From positions 1 through 33,710 of the IMG/VR virus record IMGVR_UViG_3300025162_000122: a DNA stretch of 33,710 nucleotides. One strand, given 5' to 3'. Source of the DNA: a virus. Under the pieces are notes generated by a model. That model saw nothing but the letters and a program-made list of their open reading frames with translations, made no database searches and was not told where the DNA came from. The translations under genes and the position numbers were made by a program. This document shows, in pieces, positions 11,682 to 20,763 of this stretch (position 1 is its first letter; each line of letters begins with the position of its first letter).

Positions 11682-14600
11682 TCACTTTTTTAACTCGATT
11701 AATGAAATGGTTCGGTGGTCGCAGTACGAAGAGTTTGGAAGTAAGCCGATAGTATATGTATATGTTGCTGGATAATCTGTCACGTCGGTATCTACGAATG
11801 ATATTGAAACAATACCCCTGTACCCACCTGAAAAAGAACAATCATATTTTGCGGTACCGTTCCTATAAACCGTGACGTAGCTACCGTAATCTGCGTCTCC
11901 GTTTAATTGCATGCATGCTGTAAATAAAACAGCAGCTCCCGATGTAGTTATTGCTAATGACTGTACATTTGTTGACCCGGTTACTGATCCTACTGTATAG
12001 ATGCCGACCATGTTCGACACTGCGTTATTGAAAATATTCGCTGTGTTGATCCACGTGCCATTCAGTCTTCCTGTAGAGCCGTCGAATGTCATGTTCGTTG
12101 ACGCATTCCCAAACGCAAACTGACCGCTCGAATACAACACGCCGCCTGCGCCGGTCATGGTCGTCCCGCTTATCGCTGCCGTGTTGCTGGTCAATGTTCC
12201 GGATATGGTCAGCGATCCGGTGTTTGTCGTAATCGCTGAAAGGCTGCCAACCTTAAGGGCCGAGATATATGGTGTTGACCAGACCGTGTTTCCTGTCGAT
12301 GGGCTATAAATGCCGTCCGATTGATAAAGCGAATCTGTACTCGACGGGTTTGGATCTGTTGCGTACCATGTGGTGGTTAATCCCCAGTTCGTCCCTGTCG
12401 GGAATGAGGAGTTGCCTGACGTCGTGACCGTCCCTGTCGTTGGCGTCGGGTTCCCTGTGATGCGAGCGTACATTATCCTTGATGAGGCTCCAGTCCCCCC
12501 CGCATAGCCGATCGCGGATATTGTCGACGATGTCCAGTTGAATGCCGTTGTCGTAGCTGCCGTTGCATCGATCAGGGTTAATTTCGCAGCCCACAGCGTG
12601 TATCCAGAGCTTGGGCTTGTGCCTGGAGTTAAAGCCCACCCTGAAGGAGCGGATCCAAAGCCACCAGTTGACCAAGTATAGGTTGCCGCTCCCGACGGGC
12701 CGGATGGGATTGTTGCCGCCCACTGATACACGGTTGGTGTCGCTGTCTGTGCGCCTGCAGTGCCGTTTGCACCGGCGACAAGCATTGTGAATCCTGACGC
12801 CCAGCTTACGGTTGTTGTTGCCGCTGTCGCGTTGTCGCTGACCGCTTTACTCGCTATCCATAGCTGCAGGCCTGGCGTCCCCGGATTCGCTGGCGCTGAA
12901 ACCTGCCACCCATTTCCTCCAGTATAAGATGAACTGGCATAAGTTGACCAGGTGAAAACGGAGGTACCGGAAGGGTTCCCTGGCGTTCCTGCGTACCATT
13001 GGTAAAGTGAGGCTGTGGCGCTCTTGGACGCGGTGATCGGTACGATGCTATATTCCGAGCTGTAGCTCATGTTCGCTTTGCTGGTCTTTGTGTATCCAGC
13101 TATTCGGACATAATAGGTTGTCCCTCCAACAAGGGCCGCACCTGCTGCGTCGGTGGTTATCGTGATCAGGCTGTCTGGGCCAGAATAGACCAGATTTCCG
13201 CTCCCTGGCGTGAATCCGCTTGTTGCGCTCATGTAGACGTTGACACCACCAAAGTCCGATTGCGTTGGAACAGCGTACTTGATCGTGAACCCGCCATAAA
13301 CCGCTGTTAGGACGATACCCGTCAACGTCGGCACCTGGCTTATGGCGATGGTGTAAGTATTAGCAGTGCAGGCCGAAAGCTGCTGCAATTGCGATCCAAA
13401 TTGGTTATAAGCCGGCAGTTTGACGTATATCGTCTGGCCGATCTTGTCGGGTGTGAACGGCATTTTGAACATGGCCTGGTCAACACGGACGAAGTTTGCG
13501 CCTGCAGCGTGGCTTGCGATTGCGGATCCATAAAGCCCTCTGTGTAGGGTTGTCAGGTTATAGCTGTATCCGCTATCAGTCGTGAGCCAAGCATCACCGA
13601 TTGCGATTTGTGCACCATTGCTGAAATCGGCCAAGAAGTAGATGTTGCCGGTGACGCTCGCCACGCTGTTAAACGACAGCGAGAATTGTTGCCAAGACGA
13701 AGTTAAACCTGAAGTCGAAAATGGTAATGTTTTCCTTTCCAATGTCCCTGCGGCACCATCGGTATCATCTTCTGCTATGATCAGATCCCCTCCTATAGGG
13801 CATGTGCCTGAGATGATCTTCGCCCATACCGTTATCGTATAATGTGTATTTGATATAAAACTTACGCCGTTCAACACTGCGACATAACTGTTATTCGGTA
13901 TGGTGGAAGAATATACCGTAGCGTTCCCACCTCCGGTATGATCTGTCGTATTACCTATTCTTGTCGTATTTGTTCCTTTTACCCAGCCCGAACTGGTGCT
14001 GCTGTCGATTGCCGTCCCGCCTGTCAGATAGTTATAACTTGCTGTTAGCGTTGCTGTCTGGTATGCAACATATTCGCTATCAACGAGGGTTAGTGAGGCA
14101 TAGTTGTTCCATTCTGCGACTGTTGCGCTTCCCAATGATTGACCGCTCAGAACATTGACGGCAAGCGTGTTTGTCGTATCGGGATCTGAACCTGACGCCA
14201 GCGTCGCTGTAAGTTTCCCCAAGCGTGCCGGTGAATCAATAGCCCCGACGTATGCATAGCTCACGTTATCGTAACTCACCCATACCTCGCACCCTCCCCA
14301 GGTCGCTGGTACTGCGCCATAAGCTCCCACCCATATTTCAAGGCCGGTTGCCGTCAGTACGCTTGGCGGCACAAAAATGTTAGGTGCGGCGGTGCTCCCT
14401 GGAAGCACCAGGTTGTTGACTCCGCCTCCGCCTCCGGTTTGTGTGCCATAAACGGCATGTGAACTTATCCCTGCCGGTGCATCTTCAGCGGTGATCAGCA
14501 ATTCATCTCCGCTTTCATCTATCGTCAGGATCCTGACCGGCGTGGCTACCAGACCGAGGGCAGGATCATCCAGGGTGACGTAATCAGTTGGCTCAAGCAG

Positions 14601-15734
14601 GATGTACTGAATTGGCAGCGTGAAGGTGTACTTGTTCCGGATGTACAGGTTTCGCTGCAGGATGAGCTGCGCTGCAGATTGCGCGATGCTGGTGTTGCAT
14701 ATCTGGTGCGCAGTCACGTTACTCATTGCTCGGAGTCCATAAACGTCGACGTTCACCTGGTCACTGGCTCGGATGCTTGTTTTGTTGTAGCTGTTGGAGC
14801 GATCCAGGCACTCGACGTCTATCTGGTTATAAGCGTCAGCCTGCGATCCTCTCTCGATTAAAACCGGATCCGAAGTACCTGAAACAAGGAACGCATCATC
14901 TCCAAGTTCGTATATCGGCGTGATGTTTGGCGTGTAGGTGTAGCTGTTTGCGGTGATGGCTGTGTCGCCATACGGCGTGATCTTCAGCAATCCCTCGCTG
15001 AAGTATGCCTCTGCATTCGTCAATGCCAATAAATCCGTTATGGCTTTGGCTGCGCTTTGCGTGGTATCGTATGCCGGCGAGAAAAGCAGACCGTTGGCTA
15101 TGCAGTATGCCTTGTAACTTGTCCATGTTCCCAGGTTCGCGGCTGGGAATCCGGCGCCATATCTGGCGTTGGTGAGGATATCGGTGATGATAAAAACCGG
15201 ATCGACGTCGGGGATCCCTGTGACGCTGGTTCCGTATCCTTGCCCGTACACCTCAAAGGTCAGTTGTGGTAACGATGGGGAGCTGCCGAGGTTGTAATTC
15301 GCTGCTGCGATGTATGCCAGGTTTCTGTACGTCAGTGCCTTTATCGGATCCAGTGTCGTTAAATATCCCCATGCTGCCTGTGCTGCGCCTCCCGTGAACG
15401 TCGAGAAGGTGTCCGTTGTGTCCAGGACGCCGTTGTTCCAGACCGCATGGATGCTGCCTATTGGCCCTTCGCAAATCCCAAGCATGAACGAGGCCGTGTA
15501 ACCGTATCCGGTCTGTGTCGCCTGGTTCCCGCCTCCGCCCTTGCCTGAGCTTGTTTGAGTGTATTGTGGTGTCGCTGTGAACGCTCCGTACCAGATCATG
15601 TTCCCTGGCACTCTTGTGGCTCCGTAGATGATGGGAAGCGTCAGCCCGTATACTGAGGTGGACACAGATAAGCCGAGCGCTGCGGCTTGCTGTGATGCAT
15701 TGTTTGCAGCGCTGTGTACAAATAACCCGCCCAT
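11682..15734 (-). CDS. Tail-tip / central fibre protein (lambda gpJ-like)
   Basis: 1350 aa, the largest gene. The N-terminal 450 residues have the pattern of gpJ-like tail proteins: VYGLTLPIIYGATRVPGNMI, YGYTASFMLGICEGPIGSIH, DVDPVFIITDILTNARYGAG and NAEAYFSEGLLKITPYGD. A block follows with the usual 'LTTLHRGLYGSAIASHAAGA' segment; here a roughly 160-residue carbohydrate-binding-like module appears inserted before it. Fibronectin-like sequence is next, then two tandem copies of a 75-residue domain (about 12500-13020), and a C-terminal fibre region with a small beta domain. It would form the tail tip and contact the host receptor. Its ATG overlaps the NlpC/P60 stop (TAATG). Confidence 0.9.
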   Translation of the reverse strand: MGGLFVHSAANNASQQAAALGLSVSTSVYGLTLPIIYGATRVPGNMIWYGAFTATPQYTQTSSGKGGGGNQATQTGYGYTASFMLGICEGPIGSIHAVWNNGVLDTTDTFSTFTGGAAQAAWGYLTTLDPIKALTYRNLAYIAAANYNLGSSPSLPQLTFEVYGQGYGTSVTGIPDVDPVFIITDILTNARYGAGFPAANLGTWTSYKAYCIANGLLFSPAYDTTQSAAKAITDLLALTNAEAYFSEGLLKITPYGDTAITANSYTYTPNITPIYELGDDAFLVSGTSDPVLIERGSQADAYNQIDVECLDRSNSYNKTSIRASDQVNVDVYGLRAMSNVTAHQICNTSIAQSAAQLILQRNLYIRNKYTFTLPIQYILLEPTDYVTLDDPALGLVATPVRILTIDESGDELLITAEDAPAGISSHAVYGTQTGGGGGVNNLVLPGSTAAPNIFVPPSVLTATGLEIWVGAYGAVPATWGGCEVWVSYDNVSYAYVGAIDSPARLGKLTATLASGSDPDTTNTLAVNVLSGQSLGSATVAEWNNYASLTLVDSEYVAYQTATLTASYNYLTGGTAIDSSTSSGWVKGTNTTRIGNTTDHTGGGNATVYSSTIPNNSYVAVLNGVSFISNTHYTITVWAKIISGTCPIGGDLIIAEDDTDGAAGTLERKTLPFSTSGLTSSWQQFSLSFNSVASVTGNIYFLADFSNGAQIAIGDAWLTTDSGYSYNLTTLHRGLYGSAIASHAAGANFVRVDQAMFKMPFTPDKIGQTIYVKLPAYNQFGSQLQQLSACTANTYTIAISQVPTLTGIVLTAVYGGFTIKYAVPTQSDFGGVNVYMSATSGFTPGSGNLVYSGPDSLITITTDAAGAALVGGTTYYVRIAGYTKTSKANMSYSSEYSIVPITASKSATASLYQWYAGTPGNPSGTSVFTWSTYASSSYTGGNGWQVSAPANPGTPGLQLWIASKAVSDNATAATTTVSWASGFTMLVAGANGTAGAQTATPTVYQWAATIPSGPSGAATYTWSTGGFGSAPSGWALTPGTSPSSGYTLWAAKLTLIDATAATTTAFNWTSSTISAIGYAGGTGASSRIMYARITGNPTPTTGTVTTSGNSSFPTGTNWGLTTTWYATDPNPSSTDSLYQSDGIYSPSTGNTVWSTPYISALKVGSLSAITTNTGSLTISGTLTSNTAAISGTTMTGAGGVLYSSGQFAFGNASTNMTFDGSTGRLNGTWINTANIFNNAVSNMVGIYTVGSVTGSTNVQSLAITTSGAAVLFTACMQLNGDADYGSYVTVYRNGTAKYDCSFSGGYRGIVSISFVDTDVTDYPATYTYTIGLLPNSSYCDHRTISLIELKK

Positions 15735-16153
15735 TATTCCCCTTTAAATGGTGACCAGAATGAATGAAGCCGTCCCCTGAGTTCCGCTCCCTCAGCCGAT
15801 GCCAGGACAACTCCCTGGCGTAGGTACGAATGAATAACCTCCCCTGGCCAGTTGACGATAATCGCTGCGTGTGAAACACAGCGTCCGAAACAAAACAAGG
15901 CGATATCGGCGGCTTTCGGTGTCTCTGTCTTGGTGCAATATTTTTGAATCCAGCCGAGGTATAGCTCTGCAGATTGGTGGAGGTGCCAGTCGTGAGGATA
16001 TTCTCCAACATCGATCTTTTCGATAACTCCGGCGGCTGCGTAAACTTCGATAAGGATCTGAGCACAGTCCACACCGCTGCCCTTCACTGCTGCGTGGTGA
16101 TGATATGGCGTGCCGAGCCATGTTCTGGCTTCCTGGATTACTTTGTCTCTCAT
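15734..16153 (-). CDS. NlpC/P60 tail-assembly peptidase (lambda gpK-like)
   Basis: 139 aa from the ATG at 16153 (MRDKVIQEARTWLGTPYHHH), chosen because it overlaps the upstream stop as ATGA; the longer frame would intrude on the neighbour. NlpC/P60 motifs: WLGTPYHHH, then GSGVDCAQILIEV with the catalytic Cys (C30), and VSHAAIIVNWPG with the catalytic His (H95). In siphophages this tail protein is assembled at the tip and can cut host peptidoglycan during entry. Its position between the DUF2163-type hub and the gpJ-like protein matches the lambda L-K-I-J order. Confidence 0.9.
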   Translation of the reverse strand: MRDKVIQEARTWLGTPYHHHAAVKGSGVDCAQILIEVYAAAGVIEKIDVGEYPHDWHLHQSAELYLGWIQKYCTKTETPKAADIALFCFGRCVSHAAIIVNWPGEVIHSYLRQGVVLASAEGAELRGRLHSFWSPFKGE

Positions 16154-17040
16154 ACGGCGGTTTCCGGTACAGGGATAAAGGGCTGGCCCTTGAAGTTTGC
16201 GCCATTGCTGAATTTCGCCTGGCAGGTCGCCAGTTGCTTGTCGCATCCAGCATAAATCATAAATGTGTCGCCTGCTGCAGGTGAAACTGAAAATGGGCTG
16301 AGGAGCGTAAGAACTCCGCCTGTCCATGCCTTGACCGTCCTGGCTTCTCCGTTTGCCACACCAGAGGTGAAGACGATACCGCCCTGGTTCCAGTATCCTG
16401 CTGCCTGTCCTGCTGCTGCTCCGGTAATCGTCAGCGTCGTTCCGGTGATTGTGGACACGGTACCGGCTGCCGAAAATGAAGCCTGCGATAATGAGCAGGC
16501 GCCATCATAAAGCGAATTCTGGCAGGCTGCCTGGTAGACGTTCCTTGGTACCTGGACGTTGAGGAGGTCGGTGAGTGAATTGATCGTTATCGATGCTCCG
16601 TTCCGGCTTGGTGAAGCCTTGGCGACGTGCCCTGTGAACCAGTTTACGGTTCCGATAACGGAATGGTCAGCGTTGAGAAACGCCCTGTCCACCTTGATCA
16701 TCGCTCCGTCGAGCACTCCCTGGGTAATCGCATGCATGAACGGGATCCCGAGTACCAGCATCGATGGCGTTGCGTTGATCGTGATGTTCATGGTGCCTAC
16801 TTCGAGGCCGATCGTCTGCTTCAATCCGTCGCGTGCAAATATCGCATCAGAGCCTGTGAAGGTGTGCCCGCCATTCACGACGTCGTAATCTGAGCCTGAA
16901 TAATAGTAATTGGTGTATGTCACGGACAGGCCGCTTCCCCATGCCGTATTGATCACTGAGAGGGTATAAAGATCGACGACAATAAACTGGCTATTGCTGA
17001 GCAAATAAGCGCTGGTGAGGCTTCCTGTAGGTATTTTCAT
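16150..17040 (-). CDS. Tail hub protein, DUF2163/gpL-like with four conserved cysteines
   Basis: 296 aa. The N-terminal half matches DUF2163 (KIPTGSLTSAYLLSNSQFI, then LEVGTMNITINATPSMLVLG, and a GMV/FTGHVAK-type segment), the C-terminal part the BR0599-like domain ending FSNGANFKGQPFIPVPE. Four cysteines at residues 173, 182, 266 and 273 have the C-x8-C and C-x6-C spacing of the iron-sulfur ligands of lambda gpL, so a [4Fe-4S] cluster at the tail tip is expected. It is coupled to the NlpC/P60 gene by a 4-nt overlap. Confidence 0.88.
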   Translation of the reverse strand: MKIPTGSLTSAYLLSNSQFIVVDLYTLSVINTAWGSGLSVTYTNYYYSGSDYDVVNGGHTFTGSDAIFARDGLKQTIGLEVGTMNITINATPSMLVLGIPFMHAITQGVLDGAMIKVDRAFLNADHSVIGTVNWFTGHVAKASPSRNGASITINSLTDLLNVQVPRNVYQAACQNSLYDGACSLSQASFSAAGTVSTITGTTLTITGAAAGQAAGYWNQGGIVFTSGVANGEARTVKAWTGGVLTLLSPFSVSPAAGDTFMIYAGCDKQLATCQAKFSNGANFKGQPFIPVPETAV

Positions 17041-17043
17041 GGA

Positions 17044-17679
17044 TTACAGCTTGTTGCTGAGTGAGCCGTACAAAGTCATCTTCCCGCTTCCAAGTGTCCA
17101 GAAGTTCTGGAGCATCTGCGTAAAGTCTACGGTATCTGCATCAAATCGGCACCTGTGATAAAAGTTGCCCGTCCAGGTCAACACGGCGGCGGCGGCTGGA
17201 GCTGAGGAAAAGGTCACCAATCCCGAGCTGCTGATACTGCCTGGTGTGGTCAGGGATCCGTTGACGTAGATCGATGGCGTTCCGTTGAGGTTCATAACCG
17301 GCTCGGGGAATCCAAAACCGCCACCCATTGTCCGTGAAAGCTGGAAGGTGGCAAGGCTGCCGGTGCCGGTGCCGAATTGCTGAGCGGTAGCCTGGTTGTC
17401 GGTGACGTCGTTAAAGAGAAACGAATCAAATGAGCCCTGCCTGGCAATGAAAAAAGCCATCAAAGCCTTCAGGTCGTTGTACGGTGACACTGGCACCTGG
17501 ACGCCCAACTGGTCACGCAAATACTCAAAGTTGAGTTGCCAGTTGTACATCGGTGACGCCATGTATGCCACCCTGGTTTCCCTGCCTGAAACGGCTTTCT
17601 TGGTCACGGTATTGAATATCGGCGTCTTGATCGTGTCGTAGGTCATTCCAGTCAGTGTCGGGAATATGGCGCTGCTCAT
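17044..17679 (-). CDS. Distal tail protein, DUF2460 (lambda gpM-like)
   Basis: 211 aa starting MSSAIFPTLTGMTYDTIKTP. The N-terminal beta-rich domain with 'IFPtL.G.t....KtP.f.t....a.sGre.R.a' and YNWQLNFEYLRD, the MAFFIARQGSFDSFLFNDVT segment and the C-terminal FDADTVDFTQML are typical of DUF2460 tail proteins, which form the ring joining tail tube and hub. It lies immediately after the tape measure gene (4-nt overlap) and before the hub gene, the standard siphovirus order. Confidence 0.9.
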   Translation of the reverse strand: MSSAIFPTLTGMTYDTIKTPIFNTVTKKAVSGRETRVAYMASPMYNWQLNFEYLRDQLGVQVPVSPYNDLKALMAFFIARQGSFDSFLFNDVTDNQATAQQFGTGTGSLATFQLSRTMGGGFGFPEPVMNLNGTPSIYVNGSLTTPGSISSSGLVTFSSAPAAAAVLTWTGNFYHRCRFDADTVDFTQMLQNFWTLGSGKMTLYGSLSNKL

Positions 17680-20183
17680 CGTTTGAGGTTCCTCATTTGG
17701 TGTTTAAGGCTGTCCGCCAGTGCCGCTCCGTTATCCTGGAACAGGCGCCTGACTGAATGGGCATCTACGGAGGAAACGTGCAGGTGCACATCTCCGTTTC
17801 TGGATCCTGCGCCATTGCCACCTGCCATATTTCTTACCGTGTCTGCGAGGTGCGCTGGCAGAACCATCTCGTTTTGATGAAGCTGGGTTATCGGATTTAC
17901 ACCGGCGGGGATATCGTAACCTCCGGCGGCTGAAGCCATACCGTCCATGATGGTTCCATAGGTCGCTGCATACGCTGCGATAGCCAATGCTGGGCCGGCA
18001 AACGGGATATCAGCTACAGCGTCGGCTGACTTTGCACCTGCTGACACTGCTGTTGCTGGTATTTCTTTTTTCTTTGCAGCGAGTCCTATTAAGCCCGCTG
18101 CTTGTTCGAGGAGATACCCTGCGATCATCTTGCCGATCATCGATTCAAAAGCGCTCTGAATCGTTGAGTAGATCCCTGTCATTGCCTGTGACAAGCTCTT
18201 CGTGCCGACAATAAATCCGGCGATTGCATTACCGAATCCGTCGCTGATAAATTTGAACAATTCCTGCCACTTCTTTGCTGCCTCTTTCGTGGTCGTGTCC
18301 TCTATCTTCTGAATTGCTAATCCATGCGCTGAAGCCTGCGCGAGTTGCTTGTCCTGCTCTTGCTTGACCTTTACGGCATTGTTCGGGCTTTGCTTGTCCA
18401 GCTCGATCATCTTGTCCATTGCCGCTTTCTCGATCTCATATCGGCGGTTTTCAAAGCTGATAAGCTGTGCCTGGTACTCATCAAATGTCGTCTGGTCTAA
18501 GTCGTGCCTGGTCTTGGCCATTTCCTCTTCTTGTGCGAGTCCGGCAATCGCTGCAGCTTGTTCGGCTTTGATGCTTTCGGTAGCCAGGCCGATCGCTTCT
18601 TTCCGCTCTTCTTTCTGGATTTCGAGCCTGAGTCTGGAAACTTTACGGTTTATCTCCAGGCGTTCCTGCTCGGTGAGGTTGGTTTGATCAAGGGCTGACT
18701 GCCAGAAGTCGATCTCGTCTTGCTTGCTATATTCACGGAGGTTGTGGGTGGCTGCGTAGTATACTTTGGCGTCAGCAAGCTGGGCATCCCAATGCGGGAC
18801 GTAGCTTTGCTCTGCACCTCCTTTCCCTCCTTTCCCGCCTTTCCCTGGTGCCGTTGGTGCGTTTTTCTTTTCTTTTTTTGGAGGGTTGGGAGCATCACCT
18901 TCGCGTAACTTTTTGATGGCTGCCTGGAAGTCCTTTTCATCCTTTAGAATCGCTGCATTACCTTCCGCTCTGATTTTCTCGTCGGCTGCCATGTATCGCT
19001 TCAGCTTCGCTTCGCCTTCGTCTGTGCCGGTGAGCGCTCCTGAAAAAATCGCGGAGAAATCGTTGCCGACCTCCTTGATTTTCATAACGAGCCAGTCCAT
19101 TGCCGTAACCATTCCGTTTGTCCACCTCTCAATATTTCCGGCGGTCATCTGGTATGTCGTTGCCCAGCCTTCGGTGGCTTTCGGCGCATCAGTTACAAAA
19201 ACCTCTTGTACTTTTTTCCCTAACGATGAAAATAGATCAATAGAGGAATCAACGACCTTCTTGGCTACTCTGCCGAATGCCTCAAGGAAAAGACCGGAAT
19301 AGCTGAGAGCGCTGTTGACGTAAGGCATGGTAACGATGGCTACATCGGTAAATCCTTTAGCCATTGAGGTGAGCATCGGCATCACTGCTTCGCCGAGGTG
19401 GGCTGTAAAAGATTCGCCGGCGAGCTTGGCCTCTCCTATCGCGATCTTGTAATCTTTGGCTTTGCGGAGAGAGACTTCATCCAATTCGAGGCCGTAGGCT
19501 TTCGTCAACTCTGCCGCTCGCTCGCTGGTCTTTTCGTTGAGCTTCAGCAATGCATACGCTGAATCCGCCGACCTTCCAAACATAGTCATGGCTACCTCGT
19601 TGCGGTCGACACCTGCTTTGTAGGTCATCATGGTGTTGGCTGCGTTCTGGAGCAGAGTCTGTTGATCCAGCAGCTTTCCGTTCCCATCGCGGGTGGTAAC
19701 TCCGAGCGCTTTCAGTCCGTCCTCATTGGTCTTGAGCTGTCGGTCGAATTTCATAGCAATGCCGACGTACTGCTCTGAAGACATACCGACGATCTTCAGC
19801 TCGGTGTTGAATTTCGAGGCTGCCTCTGCTGTCATCCCGAGGCCGTTCATCAACTTCTTTGTTTCCGCTGTCTCGTCAGAGAATGCCTTGATTCCTTCGG
19901 CGAATAATGCGCCTCCCGCCAGAAGAACACCTATCCCAGCAAGTTTAGAGGTTATCCCTTCGATAAGACTCCCGAGTCCTGCAGCAGGGCCATTCGTTAT
20001 TCCTGCAATGCTTTCATTGATGCCGTCAACGTGTCCGGTTACCATGGACTTCAGCTTCTCAAAGATGGATCCTGTGCCGTTGGTAAACCCTGACAGCGTA
20101 TTGCCGGCTTTGTTGACACCCGCTTCCAGATTTGCCGTATCGGCGCTAAAGCTGACGACCGTGTTCGAGTCGTTATTGGTCAT
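17676..20183 (-). CDS. Tape measure protein
   Basis: 835 aa. Begins MTNNDSNTVVSFSADTANLE with alternating helices. It has hydrophobic stretches around residues 65-110 (IEGITSKLAGIGVLLAGGAL) and again near 650-760 (GNAIAGFIVGTKSLSQAMTG, KMIAGYLLEQAAGLIGLAAK), and long coiled coils at about 550-640 rich in Glu, Lys and Ala. Using about 0.15 nm per residue, the tail would be roughly 125 nm long, a family-based estimate. It sits directly after the tail-assembly chaperone frames and before the distal tail gene. Length and domain order fit TMPs that set tail length and help DNA pass the membrane. Confidence 0.95.
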   Translation of the reverse strand: MTNNDSNTVVSFSADTANLEAGVNKAGNTLSGFTNGTGSIFEKLKSMVTGHVDGINESIAGITNGPAAGLGSLIEGITSKLAGIGVLLAGGALFAEGIKAFSDETAETKKLMNGLGMTAEAASKFNTELKIVGMSSEQYVGIAMKFDRQLKTNEDGLKALGVTTRDGNGKLLDQQTLLQNAANTMMTYKAGVDRNEVAMTMFGRSADSAYALLKLNEKTSERAAELTKAYGLELDEVSLRKAKDYKIAIGEAKLAGESFTAHLGEAVMPMLTSMAKGFTDVAIVTMPYVNSALSYSGLFLEAFGRVAKKVVDSSIDLFSSLGKKVQEVFVTDAPKATEGWATTYQMTAGNIERWTNGMVTAMDWLVMKIKEVGNDFSAIFSGALTGTDEGEAKLKRYMAADEKIRAEGNAAILKDEKDFQAAIKKLREGDAPNPPKKEKKNAPTAPGKGGKGGKGGAEQSYVPHWDAQLADAKVYYAATHNLREYSKQDEIDFWQSALDQTNLTEQERLEINRKVSRLRLEIQKEERKEAIGLATESIKAEQAAAIAGLAQEEEMAKTRHDLDQTTFDEYQAQLISFENRRYEIEKAAMDKMIELDKQSPNNAVKVKQEQDKQLAQASAHGLAIQKIEDTTTKEAAKKWQELFKFISDGFGNAIAGFIVGTKSLSQAMTGIYSTIQSAFESMIGKMIAGYLLEQAAGLIGLAAKKKEIPATAVSAGAKSADAVADIPFAGPALAIAAYAATYGTIMDGMASAAGGYDIPAGVNPITQLHQNEMVLPAHLADTVRNMAGGNGAGSRNGDVHLHVSSVDAHSVRRLFQDNGAALADSLKHQMRNLKR

Positions 20184-20410
20184 TATTGCGGCGGTGGAAA
20201 TGCTTGCATAAGCTGTTGGATAAAGTCGGCTGTGTCATCTTCTGTTGGTCTTTTTGTAGGTTCTCCAAATCCGAAATAGCTGGCAATAAGGACGTACTGC
20301 GGTGGGTACTGCTTGCTGCTCTTTGTGAAAGCGTAAAGCCGGGGAAGATCAAATTGCTCACGCACCTCTTCGAGTGACATGCCTGTCGATCTCTGGAGGT
20401 GAATGAACAC
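20183..20410 (-). CDS. Tail-assembly chaperone frame 2 (lambda T-like, -1 frame extension)
   Basis: The visible start is a GTG at 20410 (MFIHLQRSTGMSLEEVREQF), but the frame stays open upstream through EEIEDWNE to overlap the end of the 20425-20763 gene. In that overlap the upstream frame carries G-GGG-GAA (20452-20446), a plausible -1 slip site: GGG re-pairs fully and GAA re-pairs on GGA through a G-U pair. The two frames would be fused as in lambda G/G-T, which lies between major tail and tape measure genes exactly as here. Separate translation of this short frame is less likely. Confidence 0.7.
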   Translation of the reverse strand: MFIHLQRSTGMSLEEVREQFDLPRLYAFTKSSKQYPPQYVLIASYFGFGEPTKRPTEDDTADFIQQLMQAFPPPQ

Positions 20411-20424
20411 TTCGTTCCAGTCCT

Positions 20425-20763
20425 CTATTTCTTCACCGGCTTCGATTCCCCCGCCTCTCTCGCTTTCCGGATAGCGCTGCCTGAATCCATAGCGTAGTTC
20501 ATGAGCTCGATCATGTTGCCGAAATCAACCAGCTCATTTTTGAACTTCGCCTCGGTCAAGTCAGGATAATTGCGCTTCATGGCGGCGTAGATCGTGTCCG
20601 TCATGAGCTTCCTGTCGGTGGTCACTCCCCAGGTCGTCATCTTGCCGTACTCTTCTTCCAGGATATCAAGGGAGCCAATGGAAACGGGAGGGATAATGTA
20701 TTCCTCCCCGTTGTCGAACGTGTGTTTAATGCCTTTGTACATTATTAGTTGCTGGTTGACCAT
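20425..20763 (-). CDS. Tail-assembly chaperone (lambda gpG-like)
   Basis: 112 aa with a possible alternative start at 20742 (MYKGIKHTFDNGEEYIIPPV). Features: a short N-terminal beta part, DILEEEYGKMTTWGVTTDRK and NYPDLTEAKFKNELVDFGNM, then a helix ending REAGESKPVKK just before the stop. It is small, acidic and located between the major tail protein and the tape measure gene, as expected for the G chaperone that binds the tape measure. It overlaps the end of the major tail gene by 19 bp. It is expected to be translated in part as a fusion with 20183-20410. Confidence 0.8.
   Translation of the reverse strand: MVNQQLIMYKGIKHTFDNGEEYIIPPVSIGSLDILEEEYGKMTTWGVTTDRKLMTDTIYAAMKRNYPDLTEAKFKNELVDFGNMIELMNYAMDSGSAIRKAREAGESKPVKK

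Noticed and set aside
15253-16074. Minus-strand 273-aa frame across the NlpC/P60 and tail-tip genes
   Set aside because: Overlaps two strongly supported genes in another frame; its low-complexity Arg/His/Ser-rich product has no domain.
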